Below, one piece after another: positions 9,289-17,359 of a stretch of 64,000 bases of DNA. Position 1 is the stretch's first letter. Every line of letters begins with the position of its first letter. The translations under genes were made by a program, and so were the position numbers. A model generated the notes under the pieces. The model made no database searches, had not been told where the DNA came from, and saw only the letters and a program-made list of their open reading frames with translations. Source of the DNA: Acinetobacter puyangensis (lineage in GTDB: Bacteria > Pseudomonadota > Gammaproteobacteria > Pseudomonadales > Moraxellaceae); NCBI RefSeq assembly GCF_900096995.1, contig NZ_OANT01000009.1:1-64000 (forward strand). Direction: 5' to 3'.

Positions 9289-10059
9289 ATGACTATTTTT
9301 ATTACTAAAAATCCTATTGAACATGTCCAAGTCTATATTGCTGTACGTGGAAATGAACCAGAAAATTTTGAAGCAGCATATCGGTCTGGTGCAGATGCCG
9401 TTGTATTTGACCTTGATAAACCTGTCCCAGTCGAAGATAAGGTGAAAGCACGTAATGCTGTCGCAGAGTTTTTACAAATAAAACCTGCTTTGCCAACACT
9501 GGTTCGCATTAATGGTCCAGATACGCCTTTTACTCAGGATGACTTAGCAATGATCATACAACCTGGAGTAAGCGCACTGCGCTTACCTCGGGTAGAAAGT
9601 TCGATTTGGATTAGAGATATTGCTCAAATCGTAGAATTGAAACGCCAACAGGCAGGAATAATTCCGACCATTGGTTTAGAAGTTTATCCCGGCACAGCAA
9701 AAGGTTTAATCAATGTTTTAGATCTTGCGAACGCAACACATACGATTTGGAGATTAGGACTTGCAGAAGAATCACTCTACCAAAGTATACAAAGTTCTAC
9801 TGATCAAGCCATGCTACTTGCTCGATTACAAGTTGTACAGGCATCACAAGCCTTTGGATTAACTGGTCCTGTACAAAAGTCATTTGTGCCACATTGGTCT
9901 GATGAATATATGTACGAATCCTCGTTATTGGGATTGCAGTTAGGTTATACGGCACGTACTGTTTGGAAAGCAGAACATGTAGCGATCTGGAAACAAGCAT
10001 ATCATGACTTTATCCACTCACCTATTCGAACCCAGTCAGGCTTAAGAAAGTCAATATAG
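9289..10059 (+). CDS. CitE-like (HpcH/HpaI aldolase) protein with degenerate metal site
   Basis: This 256-residue protein has the TIM-barrel fold of citrate-lyase-beta-like enzymes and aligns through most of its length with the next gene. The two acidic Mg2+ ligands found in CitE-type enzymes are absent: where the neighbour has IESAEG it has YPGTAKG (Gly near 135), and where the neighbour has GEGDLT it has AEESLY (Ser near 162). The LED motif near the N-terminus is also changed to LDK. It is therefore probably not a conventional lyase; a partner subunit of the next protein or a different chemistry are possible. AAAGGG precedes the ATG. Confidence 0.78.
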   Translation: MTIFITKNPIEHVQVYIAVRGNEPENFEAAYRSGADAVVFDLDKPVPVEDKVKARNAVAEFLQIKPALPTLVRINGPDTPFTQDDLAMIIQPGVSALRLPRVESSIWIRDIAQIVELKRQQAGIIPTIGLEVYPGTAKGLINVLDLANATHTIWRLGLAEESLYQSIQSSTDQAMLLARLQVVQASQAFGLTGPVQKSFVPHWSDEYMYESSLLGLQLGYTARTVWKAEHVAIWKQAYHDFIHSPIRTQSGLRKSI

Positions 10060-10086
10060 CAACACCTTATCGCGAGATTATTAAAT

Positions 10087-10863
10087 ATGTCTGATCTGAT
10101 ATATCTACCTGAGCATCCTGTTCAGCCAAAATGCAAATCGATACTTGATGAACTGTCTCCATTAAGACCCATACGTAGCTATCTCTATATTGCTGGTCAC
10201 CGTCTAGATATTCTCGACAGCGTAGACGTAAATTCTGCTGATGCCATTGTTTTTGATTTGGAAGATCTAGTTCCTGATGAATACAAAAATACAGCCCGAC
10301 AGGCTGTTTCAAATTATTTGCAGACCCAGACTGAATCCACGCATAGAATACTCGTTCGTATTAATGGATCAGATTCACCTCACCATGATCAAGATATTCA
10401 GGCCGTCATACATTCTAAATTAACTGCTATTCGAGTGCCTAAATCTGAATCGGTTGAACAAATACAATTATTAGCACGTAAAATTGATTTTTTTCGCAAT
10501 GAACATAAGGTATTAAACAGTATTGGCTTACAACTTATGATTGAAAGCGCAGAAGGCTTAAAAAACCTAGATCAATTAGTAAGAGCAAGCCATTTAGTCT
10601 GGTCACTTGGTCTAGGAGAAGGCGATTTGACCCATGATCTTGGTGTATTTAGTGATGAAGGATTGGCATTTGCAAGAAGCAAATTGGTGTTGGCTAGCCG
10701 AACAGCAAATTTACCTCCACCAGTACAAGTAACAGCCTTGCCAAATATTACAATTAGCGATTTAATACAAAATACTCTCCTTGGAAAAAGCCTAGGCTTT
10801 GCAAGTCGCTCTTTACTCAATCCTCAACATCTTATATTGGTCAATCAAATTTATAATCATTGA
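10087..10863 (+). CDS. CitE-like lyase (HpcH/HpaI aldolase family)
   Basis: This is a 258-residue citrate-lyase-beta-like enzyme. Unlike its upstream paralogue it keeps the expected metal-binding residues, Glu153 in IESAEG and Asp180 in GEGDLTHDLG, plus a FDLEDLVPDE segment. The family cleaves citryl-, malyl- or citramalyl-CoA-like thioesters and related hydroxy acids with Mg2+. No CoA ligase or acyl-carrier protein is present here, so the substrate is unknown. Its position behind a TonB receptor suggests processing of an imported hydroxy-carboxylate ligand, such as part of a citrate-based siderophore. The ribosome site is weak. Confidence 0.8.
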   Translation: MSDLIYLPEHPVQPKCKSILDELSPLRPIRSYLYIAGHRLDILDSVDVNSADAIVFDLEDLVPDEYKNTARQAVSNYLQTQTESTHRILVRINGSDSPHHDQDIQAVIHSKLTAIRVPKSESVEQIQLLARKIDFFRNEHKVLNSIGLQLMIESAEGLKNLDQLVRASHLVWSLGLGEGDLTHDLGVFSDEGLAFARSKLVLASRTANLPPPVQVTALPNITISDLIQNTLLGKSLGFASRSLLNPQHLILVNQIYNH

Positions 10864-10880
10864 TAGTAGGTGATTACTGA

Positions 10881-11840
10881 ATGTCGAGACAAAAAGGACA
10901 ATTATTGTACCAGACTAAAACTATGCCCCCTTCAAAAGTCATCAACACATCTGCACAATTGCAGATGATGTTCATGCAACTTGAACGGATTCTACGTCAG
11001 GAATATCGTCGTAATGGCACTGTAAGACATTCAGAAACTATTGGTCCAATTCTAGGATTACTTCATGAGTTTGAAGCAGTTACGCCAAGTGAAATTGCGA
11101 ACCTAACCTCATTAGCTATGCCTTCTGTTTCACGTGCGCTTAATCATTTATTAATCGCACGTGAAATTAGCCATCATACAAATCCCATAGACAGACGATC
11201 TTCAATTTTCTATATCAATCAACATGGACAAGATCATGTACAAGAAATGAGAGCACTAAATTATGCTGTATTAACTGGACCAAAAAATTTATTTAAAAGT
11301 ACAGATACGGAAATAATACAAGATAGTGTCAATATTATTATCAGTATGCTCATAAAGATTAACCAAAATCACTCAACTGATCATTTATTATCTGAGCAGA
11401 TATATAACTCAGAACATTCAACAGGCACATTACGTATGCTCACTATGCATATGTCCAAGTATATGAGACAAGGAAAATTAAACTCACGCCTCCATCCAAC
11501 ACAAACAACCATCTTACAAATAATTGAAAATTATGAACAAATAACCCCTAGTGAATTAGGAAATATGGAATATTTACAACGATCAGCAGTAACGCAAATG
11601 CTTAGCCCCTTATTAAGTATGGGTTTGATTGAAAAGCTAGGGGGTTCTACAGATGGTAGATATCGTTATCTGGGCTTAACTGATTCAGGTAAAAAATTTT
11701 TATTTCATATAAAAGAAGAACAGCGCCAACATTTAACAAATATCATGACTGGACTCAATACAAGTGAACTTGCCAAACTCAATAAGTGTACTTCTATCAT
11801 TAATTCTATTACCGCTCTAAGCAATTCTTGTGAAAATTAG
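10881..11840 (+). CDS. Tandem double MarR-type regulator
   Basis: The 319-residue protein contains two winged-helix MarR-like units in one chain. The first spans about residues 25-145 (VTPSEIANLTSLAMPSVSRAL recognition helix, then DRRSS wing). The second spans about residues 175-310 (ITPSELGNMEYLQRSAVTQML, then DGRYRYL wing). Ordinary MarR proteins are about 140-160 residues and form homodimers, so this looks like a covalent pseudo-dimer. It follows the CitE-like pair by 17 bases and probably controls the TonB receptor-lyase operon. AGGTGA precedes the ATG. Confidence 0.8.
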   Translation: MSRQKGQLLYQTKTMPPSKVINTSAQLQMMFMQLERILRQEYRRNGTVRHSETIGPILGLLHEFEAVTPSEIANLTSLAMPSVSRALNHLLIAREISHHTNPIDRRSSIFYINQHGQDHVQEMRALNYAVLTGPKNLFKSTDTEIIQDSVNIIISMLIKINQNHSTDHLLSEQIYNSEHSTGTLRMLTMHMSKYMRQGKLNSRLHPTQTTILQIIENYEQITPSELGNMEYLQRSAVTQMLSPLLSMGLIEKLGGSTDGRYRYLGLTDSGKKFLFHIKEEQRQHLTNIMTGLNTSELAKLNKCTSIINSITALSNSCEN

Positions 11841-11887
11841 ATATCCTAGACACCTCAATTAAACTAGTTGTTCTGTAGCATGCATAA

Positions 11888-12271
11888 TTAAAATCCCTTG
11901 TTACTCTTCAATGGAAGATAGGGAATTCTTAATTGCTGAATAGTTAACGAGGTAATTGAGATGTAATGTATAGATCTCAACTTTGATTTTGGCTTATTCA
12001 GCTCAATAATTTCTTGATTCAATCGCTCCAATTGTAACTGTAATTCTTGCTCTTTTATTTGAACTTCATTTAGCTTGCTAGTCATTAATTCTTGTAATTC
12101 TGAAAGTTTTAACTCTTTTTCAACATCATTTTGTATCTGCTGAATTAACTTTTTCAATTTGTTATAAAATTTTATACCATAACGAATGGCTTGTAGTAAC
12201 TGTTCAGGACCAAGTACAATAAGTGCGATTACTAAAAATAGTAATAATTCACCCATTCCAATATTGAACAT
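11888..12271 (-). CDS. tatB: TatB-like twin-arginine translocase subunit
   Basis: This 127-residue protein has an N-terminal membrane helix (FNIGMGELLLFLVIALIVLGPEQL), a Gly-Pro hinge and a long amphipathic, charged coiled-coil-like helix, the plan of TatB. TatB binds the signal peptides of folded twin-arginine substrates together with TatC. No tatC follows: the next gene downstream is the convergent MarR gene. This AB pair must therefore borrow a TatC from elsewhere in the genome or be non-functional. The C-terminal tail after about residue 95 is not conserved in character. Confidence 0.82.
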   Translation of the reverse strand: MFNIGMGELLLFLVIALIVLGPEQLLQAIRYGIKFYNKLKKLIQQIQNDVEKELKLSELQELMTSKLNEVQIKEQELQLQLERLNQEIIELNKPKSKLRSIHYISITSLTIQQLRIPYLPLKSNKGF

Positions 12272-12297
12272 AGATTAATCCCAAAACGCATTTTAAT

Positions 12298-12501
12298 TTA
12301 TTTTTTGCTGGATTTATCTGAAGGATATATATCCGTATTTTTACTATCAGATGGCACCTTTGAATCATCAGTATTTAAAGTATTCTTAAAATCTTTAAGT
12401 GCACCACCTAAATCCTTTCCTAGATTTCTAAGTTTTGATGTCCCAAATAGTAAAACAGCGACAAGCAAAAATAATAAGATATGCCAAATGGATAAGCCCA
12501 T
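12298..12501 (-). CDS. tatA: TatA-like twin-arginine translocase subunit
   Basis: The product is 67 residues, the normal TatA size. It has a short N-terminal membrane helix, the FG hinge motif (LLFGTSKL), an amphipathic helix ([18 protein letters not shown]) and a polar tail ending in lysines. TatA oligomerises to form the protein-conducting element of the Tat system. It is followed 26 bases later by tatB and forms a two-gene unit without tatC. A Tat-dependent binding protein is encoded about 11 kb away. Confidence 0.88.
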   Translation of the reverse strand: MGLSIWHILLFLLVAVLLFGTSKLRNLGKDLGGALKDFKNTLNTDDSKVPSDSKNTDIYPSDKSSKK

Positions 12502-12672
12502 AATAATTCTCGCTCAAAAAAATATAGAGTATATAACAATGAACTAAAATATCACTAATAGTCTATATAATAAATAAAAAATTTCATAATTCCCTCTTTA
12601 AAATAAAAATATATTCATTTTTGGCATAAATTTTGCTAATAACTATTTGTAAATTACAAGGTAAGAAGTGCT
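12502..12672. promoter_or_regulatory. Divergent spacer between tatA and an AraC-type gene
   Basis: This very AT-rich spacer must carry the start signals for the minus-strand tatAB pair and the plus-strand AraC regulator. I could not assign convincing -35/-10 pairs. Confidence 0.35.
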
Positions 12673-13644
12673 ATGAAACCTCAAACTTTGAATGAAAATG
12701 ACTGGACTTTTTCTACTCATAACTTTGAGATTACCGAACAGAAAAATGTTTGGCAAAATGCCATGGAAAAGGTATTTTTATCTGTACCAACATATCACTC
12801 TGACAATCTGTCTGGCGAGATTAATTATAAAAAAACACCTTTGGGTTTAGAGTTCGTGATGTTGTCAGGATCACCTCAAACCATCATTGGGAACTATCCT
12901 GATATTACAGAAAGTTTGTGGTTAGCTATTATTTTAGAAGGTGAAGCCGAACTAAAAATAAATCACGAAGTTCTTGATTTGAGAAATAAAAATATTTTAT
13001 ATGGTTCAAGTGGTAATATTGATTACGTTGAACTCAATATGTATAGTGAGTTTAAAATATTAACCATTGAAATTCCAAACACAGTTTTCTATAAACGGCT
13101 GATCAATCCACTGTCAATTCGTGCTGGCGTATTAGAACCAAATTCTGGTATGAGTGCATTACTTTCAGAATTTTTACAAAGCATTAGTAAACATATTCAG
13201 CATTTGAAAATAGATAAATTCCATGCTATTGAAACATCATTAACTGAATTATTCCTATCAAATTTATCTGACAAAATCACTATACAAAGTTTCACCAATA
13301 AAACCCATGCTGAGAGTTTTAAGCATGTATGCCATCTTATAGAAGAAAATATACATAATCCTGCACTCAATTTGACCTTCCTAGCACAAAAAAATCATGT
13401 ATCTACGCGATATATTCAAAAATTATTTAATGAAGCGAATTTAAGTATTAATCAATATATTCGTGAAAGAAGACTCGAGTTATGTAAACGAGATTTATCA
13501 AATCATATGCATCAACATTTATCTATTTCAGAGATATGTTACCGTTGGGGATTCAATGATCTCGCTTATTTTAGCCGAGTCTTTAGTCAATATGTCGGCA
13601 TGTGTCCATCAGATTACCGTAACAAAGCAATTCAAAAAATATAA
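12673..13644 (+). CDS. AraC-family transcriptional regulator
   Basis: This 323-residue regulator has an N-terminal cupin-like effector/dimerisation region (about residues 40-180, resembling the AraC-binding-like domain of FeaR-type proteins). A C-terminal double helix-turn-helix covers about residues 220-320, with NLTFLAQKNHVSTRYIQKLF and ICYRWGFNDLAYFSRVFSQYVGMCPSDYR. It converges on the RutA-like catabolic operon, its nearest catabolic neighbour, so activation of that operon in response to its substrate is the simplest guess. It could instead serve the divergent tatAB pair. Confidence 0.85.
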   Translation: MKPQTLNENDWTFSTHNFEITEQKNVWQNAMEKVFLSVPTYHSDNLSGEINYKKTPLGLEFVMLSGSPQTIIGNYPDITESLWLAIILEGEAELKINHEVLDLRNKNILYGSSGNIDYVELNMYSEFKILTIEIPNTVFYKRLINPLSIRAGVLEPNSGMSALLSEFLQSISKHIQHLKIDKFHAIETSLTELFLSNLSDKITIQSFTNKTHAESFKHVCHLIEENIHNPALNLTFLAQKNHVSTRYIQKLFNEANLSINQYIRERRLELCKRDLSNHMHQHLSISEICYRWGFNDLAYFSRVFSQYVGMCPSDYRNKAIQKI

Positions 13645-13653
13645 TTAAAAATA

Positions 13654-13697
13654 TTAGGGTTTGTTCTGGATGGCGATTACCATTTTACAGACCCTAA
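13654..13697. terminator. Bidirectional hairpin between converging genes
   Basis: Arms TTAGGGT (13654-13660) and ACCCTAA (13691-13697) can pair, with extra partial pairing inside (TGT/ACA) around a long loop. The site lies between the converging AraC gene and the flavin reductase gene. Confidence 0.5.
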
Positions 13698-13704
13698 AAT
13701 CACA

Positions 13705-14241
13705 TTAAATAAACTGCCCTTTATGAAAAATTAAAGGTAATTGCATATCGGTCTGTAAAAGCGAAAGTGGTTTACCAACCAATATTTTATGATCGCCACC
13801 ATCATGGACTGCTGTTAACTCACATTCGATACTGACACAGGTATTTTTTAACAAAGGTAAACCGTACTGACCTAGCACATACTCAATACAATCAAATTTA
13901 TCATTACTTTTTGAACCACATAGAAAAGCCATTTCTTTTTGATCCTTGGATAAGATATTAACTGCAAAATTTTCCTGTCTTTGGATATGGCCAAGTGTCC
14001 GACTACGATTGTCTAAACAAACTAATAGCAGCATTGGATCTAGAGATAGAGAACTAAAAGCACTGACCGTTGAACCCACTGCATTGCCAAGTTCGTCTAA
14101 AGAGGTGATGATCGTTACACCACTGGCAAAATTTGCCATAGTATCGCGCCATTTTCTTCCATCTAAATCTGATGCCAGTAATCTTAAACCGATATCCTGA
14201 GTATTGAGTACGAGATTAGGTTGCATACAAAGTCTGGACAT
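13705..14241 (-). CDS. RutF/HpaC-like flavin reductase
   Basis: The 178-residue flavin reductase-like protein contains the fold's typical MANFASGVTIITSLDE and GSTVSAFSSLSLDPMLLLVCLDN segments, with a conserved FAVNIL strand. Such enzymes reduce free FMN with NAD(P)H and pass it to two-component monooxygenases. It is the last gene of the operon and is the obvious partner of the RutA-like oxygenase three genes upstream, as RutF is of RutA in uracil catabolism. It might also serve the DszA-like enzyme. GAGG precedes the ATG at about 8 bases. Confidence 0.85.
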   Translation of the reverse strand: MSRLCMQPNLVLNTQDIGLRLLASDLDGRKWRDTMANFASGVTIITSLDELGNAVGSTVSAFSSLSLDPMLLLVCLDNRSRTLGHIQRQENFAVNILSKDQKEMAFLCGSKSNDKFDCIEYVLGQYGLPLLKNTCVSIECELTAVHDGGDHKILVGKPLSLLQTDMQLPLIFHKGQFI

Positions 14242-14272
14242 ATTTTTACCTCAAAAACTAGTGTTTAAATTT

Positions 14273-15601
14273 TTACGCGCCTCGATAACGACCACAAATA
14301 GAGAGCATAGTTAAAGCATAGAGATAGGCACAATTCACCATATCTGATGCAGATGGTTTGTCTCTCGGCATTCCACAGGTGACTGCGGGGATATTATTCA
14401 TGTTAAAAACATTATGATCACGCCACATGCTTGAATAGACAGGATGAGCGGGTTGAATATCTTTTTGAAAGACCGTTTGCATCGCATCATTGAGTGACTT
14501 CACCAAAGGATAAACATTGTGATCTGCTTCAAATCCATGTCTCACCAGTAAAGGAGTAATCTCGTATTTCCCAATATTTAATTGGTTTAGACATTGTTTC
14601 AGAGATCGCTCGATCACACTTGCTTTTAAATGTGGCGGGATGATGACATCCAGATAAACATGACAGATTTCTGTACCTGCACCAAAGGTATGAGGCAATC
14701 CTGCCCGAATGGAATCAATTTGTGCTTTAGGAATCGAGGTTCCAGCCTCGGATTTATAGGTAAACTCCAGTTCGTATGCTTTAGCCCATTCTGTTAATGC
14801 CTCAGTCACAAAACCAAGACGATGAAGTGGATTCGGATGTTGCTTAAGATCATGTGGATGTGACAATACAGGGGTAAATATTCCCTCCCCAAATAAGGTG
14901 ATTTTAAAAAGAGAATAACCACTTGCTTGCCATGTAATACCAAAATCAGTACCTTCAGCCACTACCGCATAATCAGGACACACACCACCATGATTAAATA
15001 GAAACTGGGTACCAATCTCCTTACCTAAATATGATATGCCTTGAAATTCTTCAATCGGTTCTGGTCCTATTTCGCCAGGAGAAGCTGTTAAATAAAGCTT
15101 CCCATCAAGCTCAATCCCTGCTGTTTTTAATGCTTTTGCAGCAATTAAAAAACAACTCATCGGACCTCGATCATTGGTAATCGGAAATCCATGTAACACA
15201 TCATCTTCAATCCAGCATTTCGTCCAGTCGGGTAATGCTACTGTTTTTTTGCTGTATTTAAGATCATCAAGCTGTGGGTCAAAGGTCGGACTTTCTGTAT
15301 CAAGATGCGCATTAAAGAGTAGATTTGATCCTGTTGTTCCATGCCCCCCATATTCACCAATAACATTCGGTCGTTCTGGCGTAACACCAATCATTTTTGC
15401 TTTAAAGCCTTGTGTAAGCAGCCATTGATACACAAACTGTGCAGCTTGCAGTTCCTGACCTGACTGGCTTGGAATATTTCCCAGCTGGAGTGATAAATTG
15501 ACTAACTCATCTTGATGAATCGCAGTCTGTATGGCAGATTTCTCTTGATCGCTAATTGGATATAAAGAAGGATAGCTTTGCTCAAAGATATGTTTAAACA
15601 T
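14273..15601 (-). CDS. M20-family metallo-hydrolase
   Basis: This 442-residue hydrolase belongs to the M20/ArgE-DapE-like zinc hydrolases, with AHLDTE, TNDRGPM and SPGEIGPEP segments in the order expected for the metal site, and a DHNVFN region near the C-terminus. The frame is open upstream of 15601, but AAAGGTG sits 7 bases before this ATG, and the start overlaps the stop of the isochorismatase gene by 8 bases, implying translational coupling. M20 enzymes cleave amide or carbamoyl bonds of amino-acid-like compounds. In this operon it probably hydrolyses an acyclic product of the RutA-like and amidase steps. Canonical rut operons have no such gene. Confidence 0.82.
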   Translation of the reverse strand: MFKHIFEQSYPSLYPISDQEKSAIQTAIHQDELVNLSLQLGNIPSQSGQELQAAQFVYQWLLTQGFKAKMIGVTPERPNVIGEYGGHGTTGSNLLFNAHLDTESPTFDPQLDDLKYSKKTVALPDWTKCWIEDDVLHGFPITNDRGPMSCFLIAAKALKTAGIELDGKLYLTASPGEIGPEPIEEFQGISYLGKEIGTQFLFNHGGVCPDYAVVAEGTDFGITWQASGYSLFKITLFGEGIFTPVLSHPHDLKQHPNPLHRLGFVTEALTEWAKAYELEFTYKSEAGTSIPKAQIDSIRAGLPHTFGAGTEICHVYLDVIIPPHLKASVIERSLKQCLNQLNIGKYEITPLLVRHGFEADHNVYPLVKSLNDAMQTVFQKDIQPAHPVYSSMWRDHNVFNMNNIPAVTCGMPRDKPSASDMVNCAYLYALTMLSICGRYRGA

Positions 15602-16256
15602 AATGCACACCTTTATCTGATGTTTCGTATTTTGATAAAGCTGCAATCATTGCATGCGTATCAAAGTTAATCGAGAAGCTTTCAGCTAATACCGCCAAAC
15701 TCACGTCATGATAATCTTGTCGATATGCTGCACATGCGTCATTGACTAAAAATACGCTGAAATCAAGTTGTGCTGCATCTCTCACAGTTGAGTCCACGCA
15801 ACACTCCGTGGTCAGTCCACATGTGATTAAAGTATCGATGCCCTTACTGCGTAACAATTCTGCAAAATGTGTATCGGCAAAAGCACTGTATTTCGGTTTA
15901 TAAAAAATAATATCCCGATCCGAAGGCAAGATTTCATAAAATGACTCCCCAATTGTATCCTTACGACATACAGCATATGCCTTGTCAGGATCTTGTCCAC
16001 AGCGCATCATGCGCTGTTTCCAAGGAATTGAGTCGGTTTTTGGTGACGTTTGTAATCCGATAAAAATGACAGGCATACCAATTTTATTCGCAGCTTCACG
16101 CAGTCTTTTCATGTTTTCTATCGCTGGATAGATGCTCTTCATTTCAACATCATATTGACTCATCGCACCATCTGGACTGGCAAAATCGTATTGAACGTCA
16201 ATAATACAAAGTGCAGTGGAAGATGGATCAATCCAGTCATGGAGGTTTTCACTCAT
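15594..16256 (-). CDS. Isochorismatase-like cysteine hydrolase (RutB-like)
   Basis: This 220-residue cysteine hydrolase has the full catalytic triad of the isochorismatase superfamily: Asp20 in CIIDVQ, Lys120 in KPKYSAF and the nucleophile Cys153 in GLTTECCVDSTVRDA. RutB, a family member of similar size, removes carbamate from the ureidoacrylate product of RutA. The gene overlaps the oxygenase gene by 4 bases (ATGA), so the two products are made together, which supports amidase action on the oxygenase product. The exact substrate may differ from that of RutB because the rest of the rut set is missing. Confidence 0.87.
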   Translation of the reverse strand: MSENLHDWIDPSSTALCIIDVQYDFASPDGAMSQYDVEMKSIYPAIENMKRLREAANKIGMPVIFIGLQTSPKTDSIPWKQRMMRCGQDPDKAYAVCRKDTIGESFYEILPSDRDIIFYKPKYSAFADTHFAELLRSKGIDTLITCGLTTECCVDSTVRDAAQLDFSVFLVNDACAAYRQDYHDVSLAVLAESFSINFDTHAMIAALSKYETSDKGVHYV

Positions 16257-17338
16257 AAAACTGCCTCCTCTGTTGCGGAACTAAATTCTGCTTTGAGCTC
16301 AGGCAGAATATACTTGCCAAATTTGGTCAAGCCATCGACATAATCTGGAAAGATCAGCATTACACCATCAAGATCGCATTCTTCAATCAATGACTGGATT
16401 TGTGCTTTACATGATGCTGCACTTCCAATCGCAGTATGTGTCATAAATGCATTTTTGGCTTGTTCAAACATACTTTGTGCACTTTCAATATCGACACCAA
16501 AACTCCGCATCATGCCTTTCACTGCATCAACATCAAGACCTTCTTTATAATAACTGGCTAAAGCTTCTGCTTTTTCATCTGTATCCGCAATGATGACTGT
16601 GCACATACAAAAAACTTTAATTGAGGTGTCATATTCTTTCGCAAGACTTCTGGCTAAGTTGCTAATTTTTTTGGTTTCTGCTTCATTTTTGCCACCAATA
16701 AAACATGCATCTGTATTTTGTACTGTAAAACGTAGTCCTTTTTCCGACTGTCCAGCACAAATCATATAAGGACGTGGTTTAGACACAGGTTTTGGTTCAG
16801 AAACACAGTTTTTAAGGTGAAAATACTTTCCGTCCATGTTGACACTTGGCTCTGACCATAAACGCTTAATTGCTGTCGTCCATTCCTGTGTCATTTCATA
16901 ACGGTCATCATGTAAAAGTGAAGCATCCCATGCGCCCATTTGATCAAATTCATCTTTAAATGAACCTGAAACGATGTTTAAACCCGCACGTCCATGGCTG
17001 ATTTGATCCAATGTCGCAATCATTTTTGCAGTAACAGCAGGATTGTGTAAACCGGCATGCATCGTTGCAATTAATTTTGCATTTTTGGTGGCCTCAGCTA
17101 TACCCGCCATCATGGTTACTGATTCTAAAGAAGTGCCCCAATGACCTGTTTCGCCACCAAAACCACGCCATTTGCCCATTGACATAATGAAGTCTAAACC
17201 AATGTCATCAGCAAGTATCGCAGCCGCTTTATTTTGTTCATAAGATGCATCCAGTATTGGTGTGTTTTTTGAAATAATCCATCCACCGTTGGCTATAGGT
17301 AAGAATACACCGAATTGTTTTGTACATTGAGTTGTCAT
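16253..17338 (-). CDS. RutA-like LLM flavin monooxygenase
   Basis: The 361-residue oxygenase closely resembles RutA, the pyrimidine-ring-opening monooxygenase, in length and in landmark segments (FGVFLPIANGGWI, MSMGKWRGFGG, GRAGLNIVSGSFKDEFDQMG). RutA-type enzymes use a flavin peroxide to cleave a cyclic amide oxidatively. Coupling to an isochorismatase-type amidase and a flavin reductase supports the same chemistry. RutC, RutD and RutE homologues are not in the window, while an M20 hydrolase is. The substrate may thus be another N-heterocycle or cyclic amide rather than uracil. AAGGAG precedes the ATG. Confidence 0.87.
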   Translation of the reverse strand: MTTQCTKQFGVFLPIANGGWIISKNTPILDASYEQNKAAAILADDIGLDFIMSMGKWRGFGGETGHWGTSLESVTMMAGIAEATKNAKLIATMHAGLHNPAVTAKMIATLDQISHGRAGLNIVSGSFKDEFDQMGAWDASLLHDDRYEMTQEWTTAIKRLWSEPSVNMDGKYFHLKNCVSEPKPVSKPRPYMICAGQSEKGLRFTVQNTDACFIGGKNEAETKKISNLARSLAKEYDTSIKVFCMCTVIIADTDEKAEALASYYKEGLDVDAVKGMMRSFGVDIESAQSMFEQAKNAFMTHTAIGSAASCKAQIQSLIEECDLDGVMLIFPDYVDGLTKFGKYILPELKAEFSSATEEAVL

Positions 17339-17359
17339 GATCTGGCTCCTTAAAGTTGC

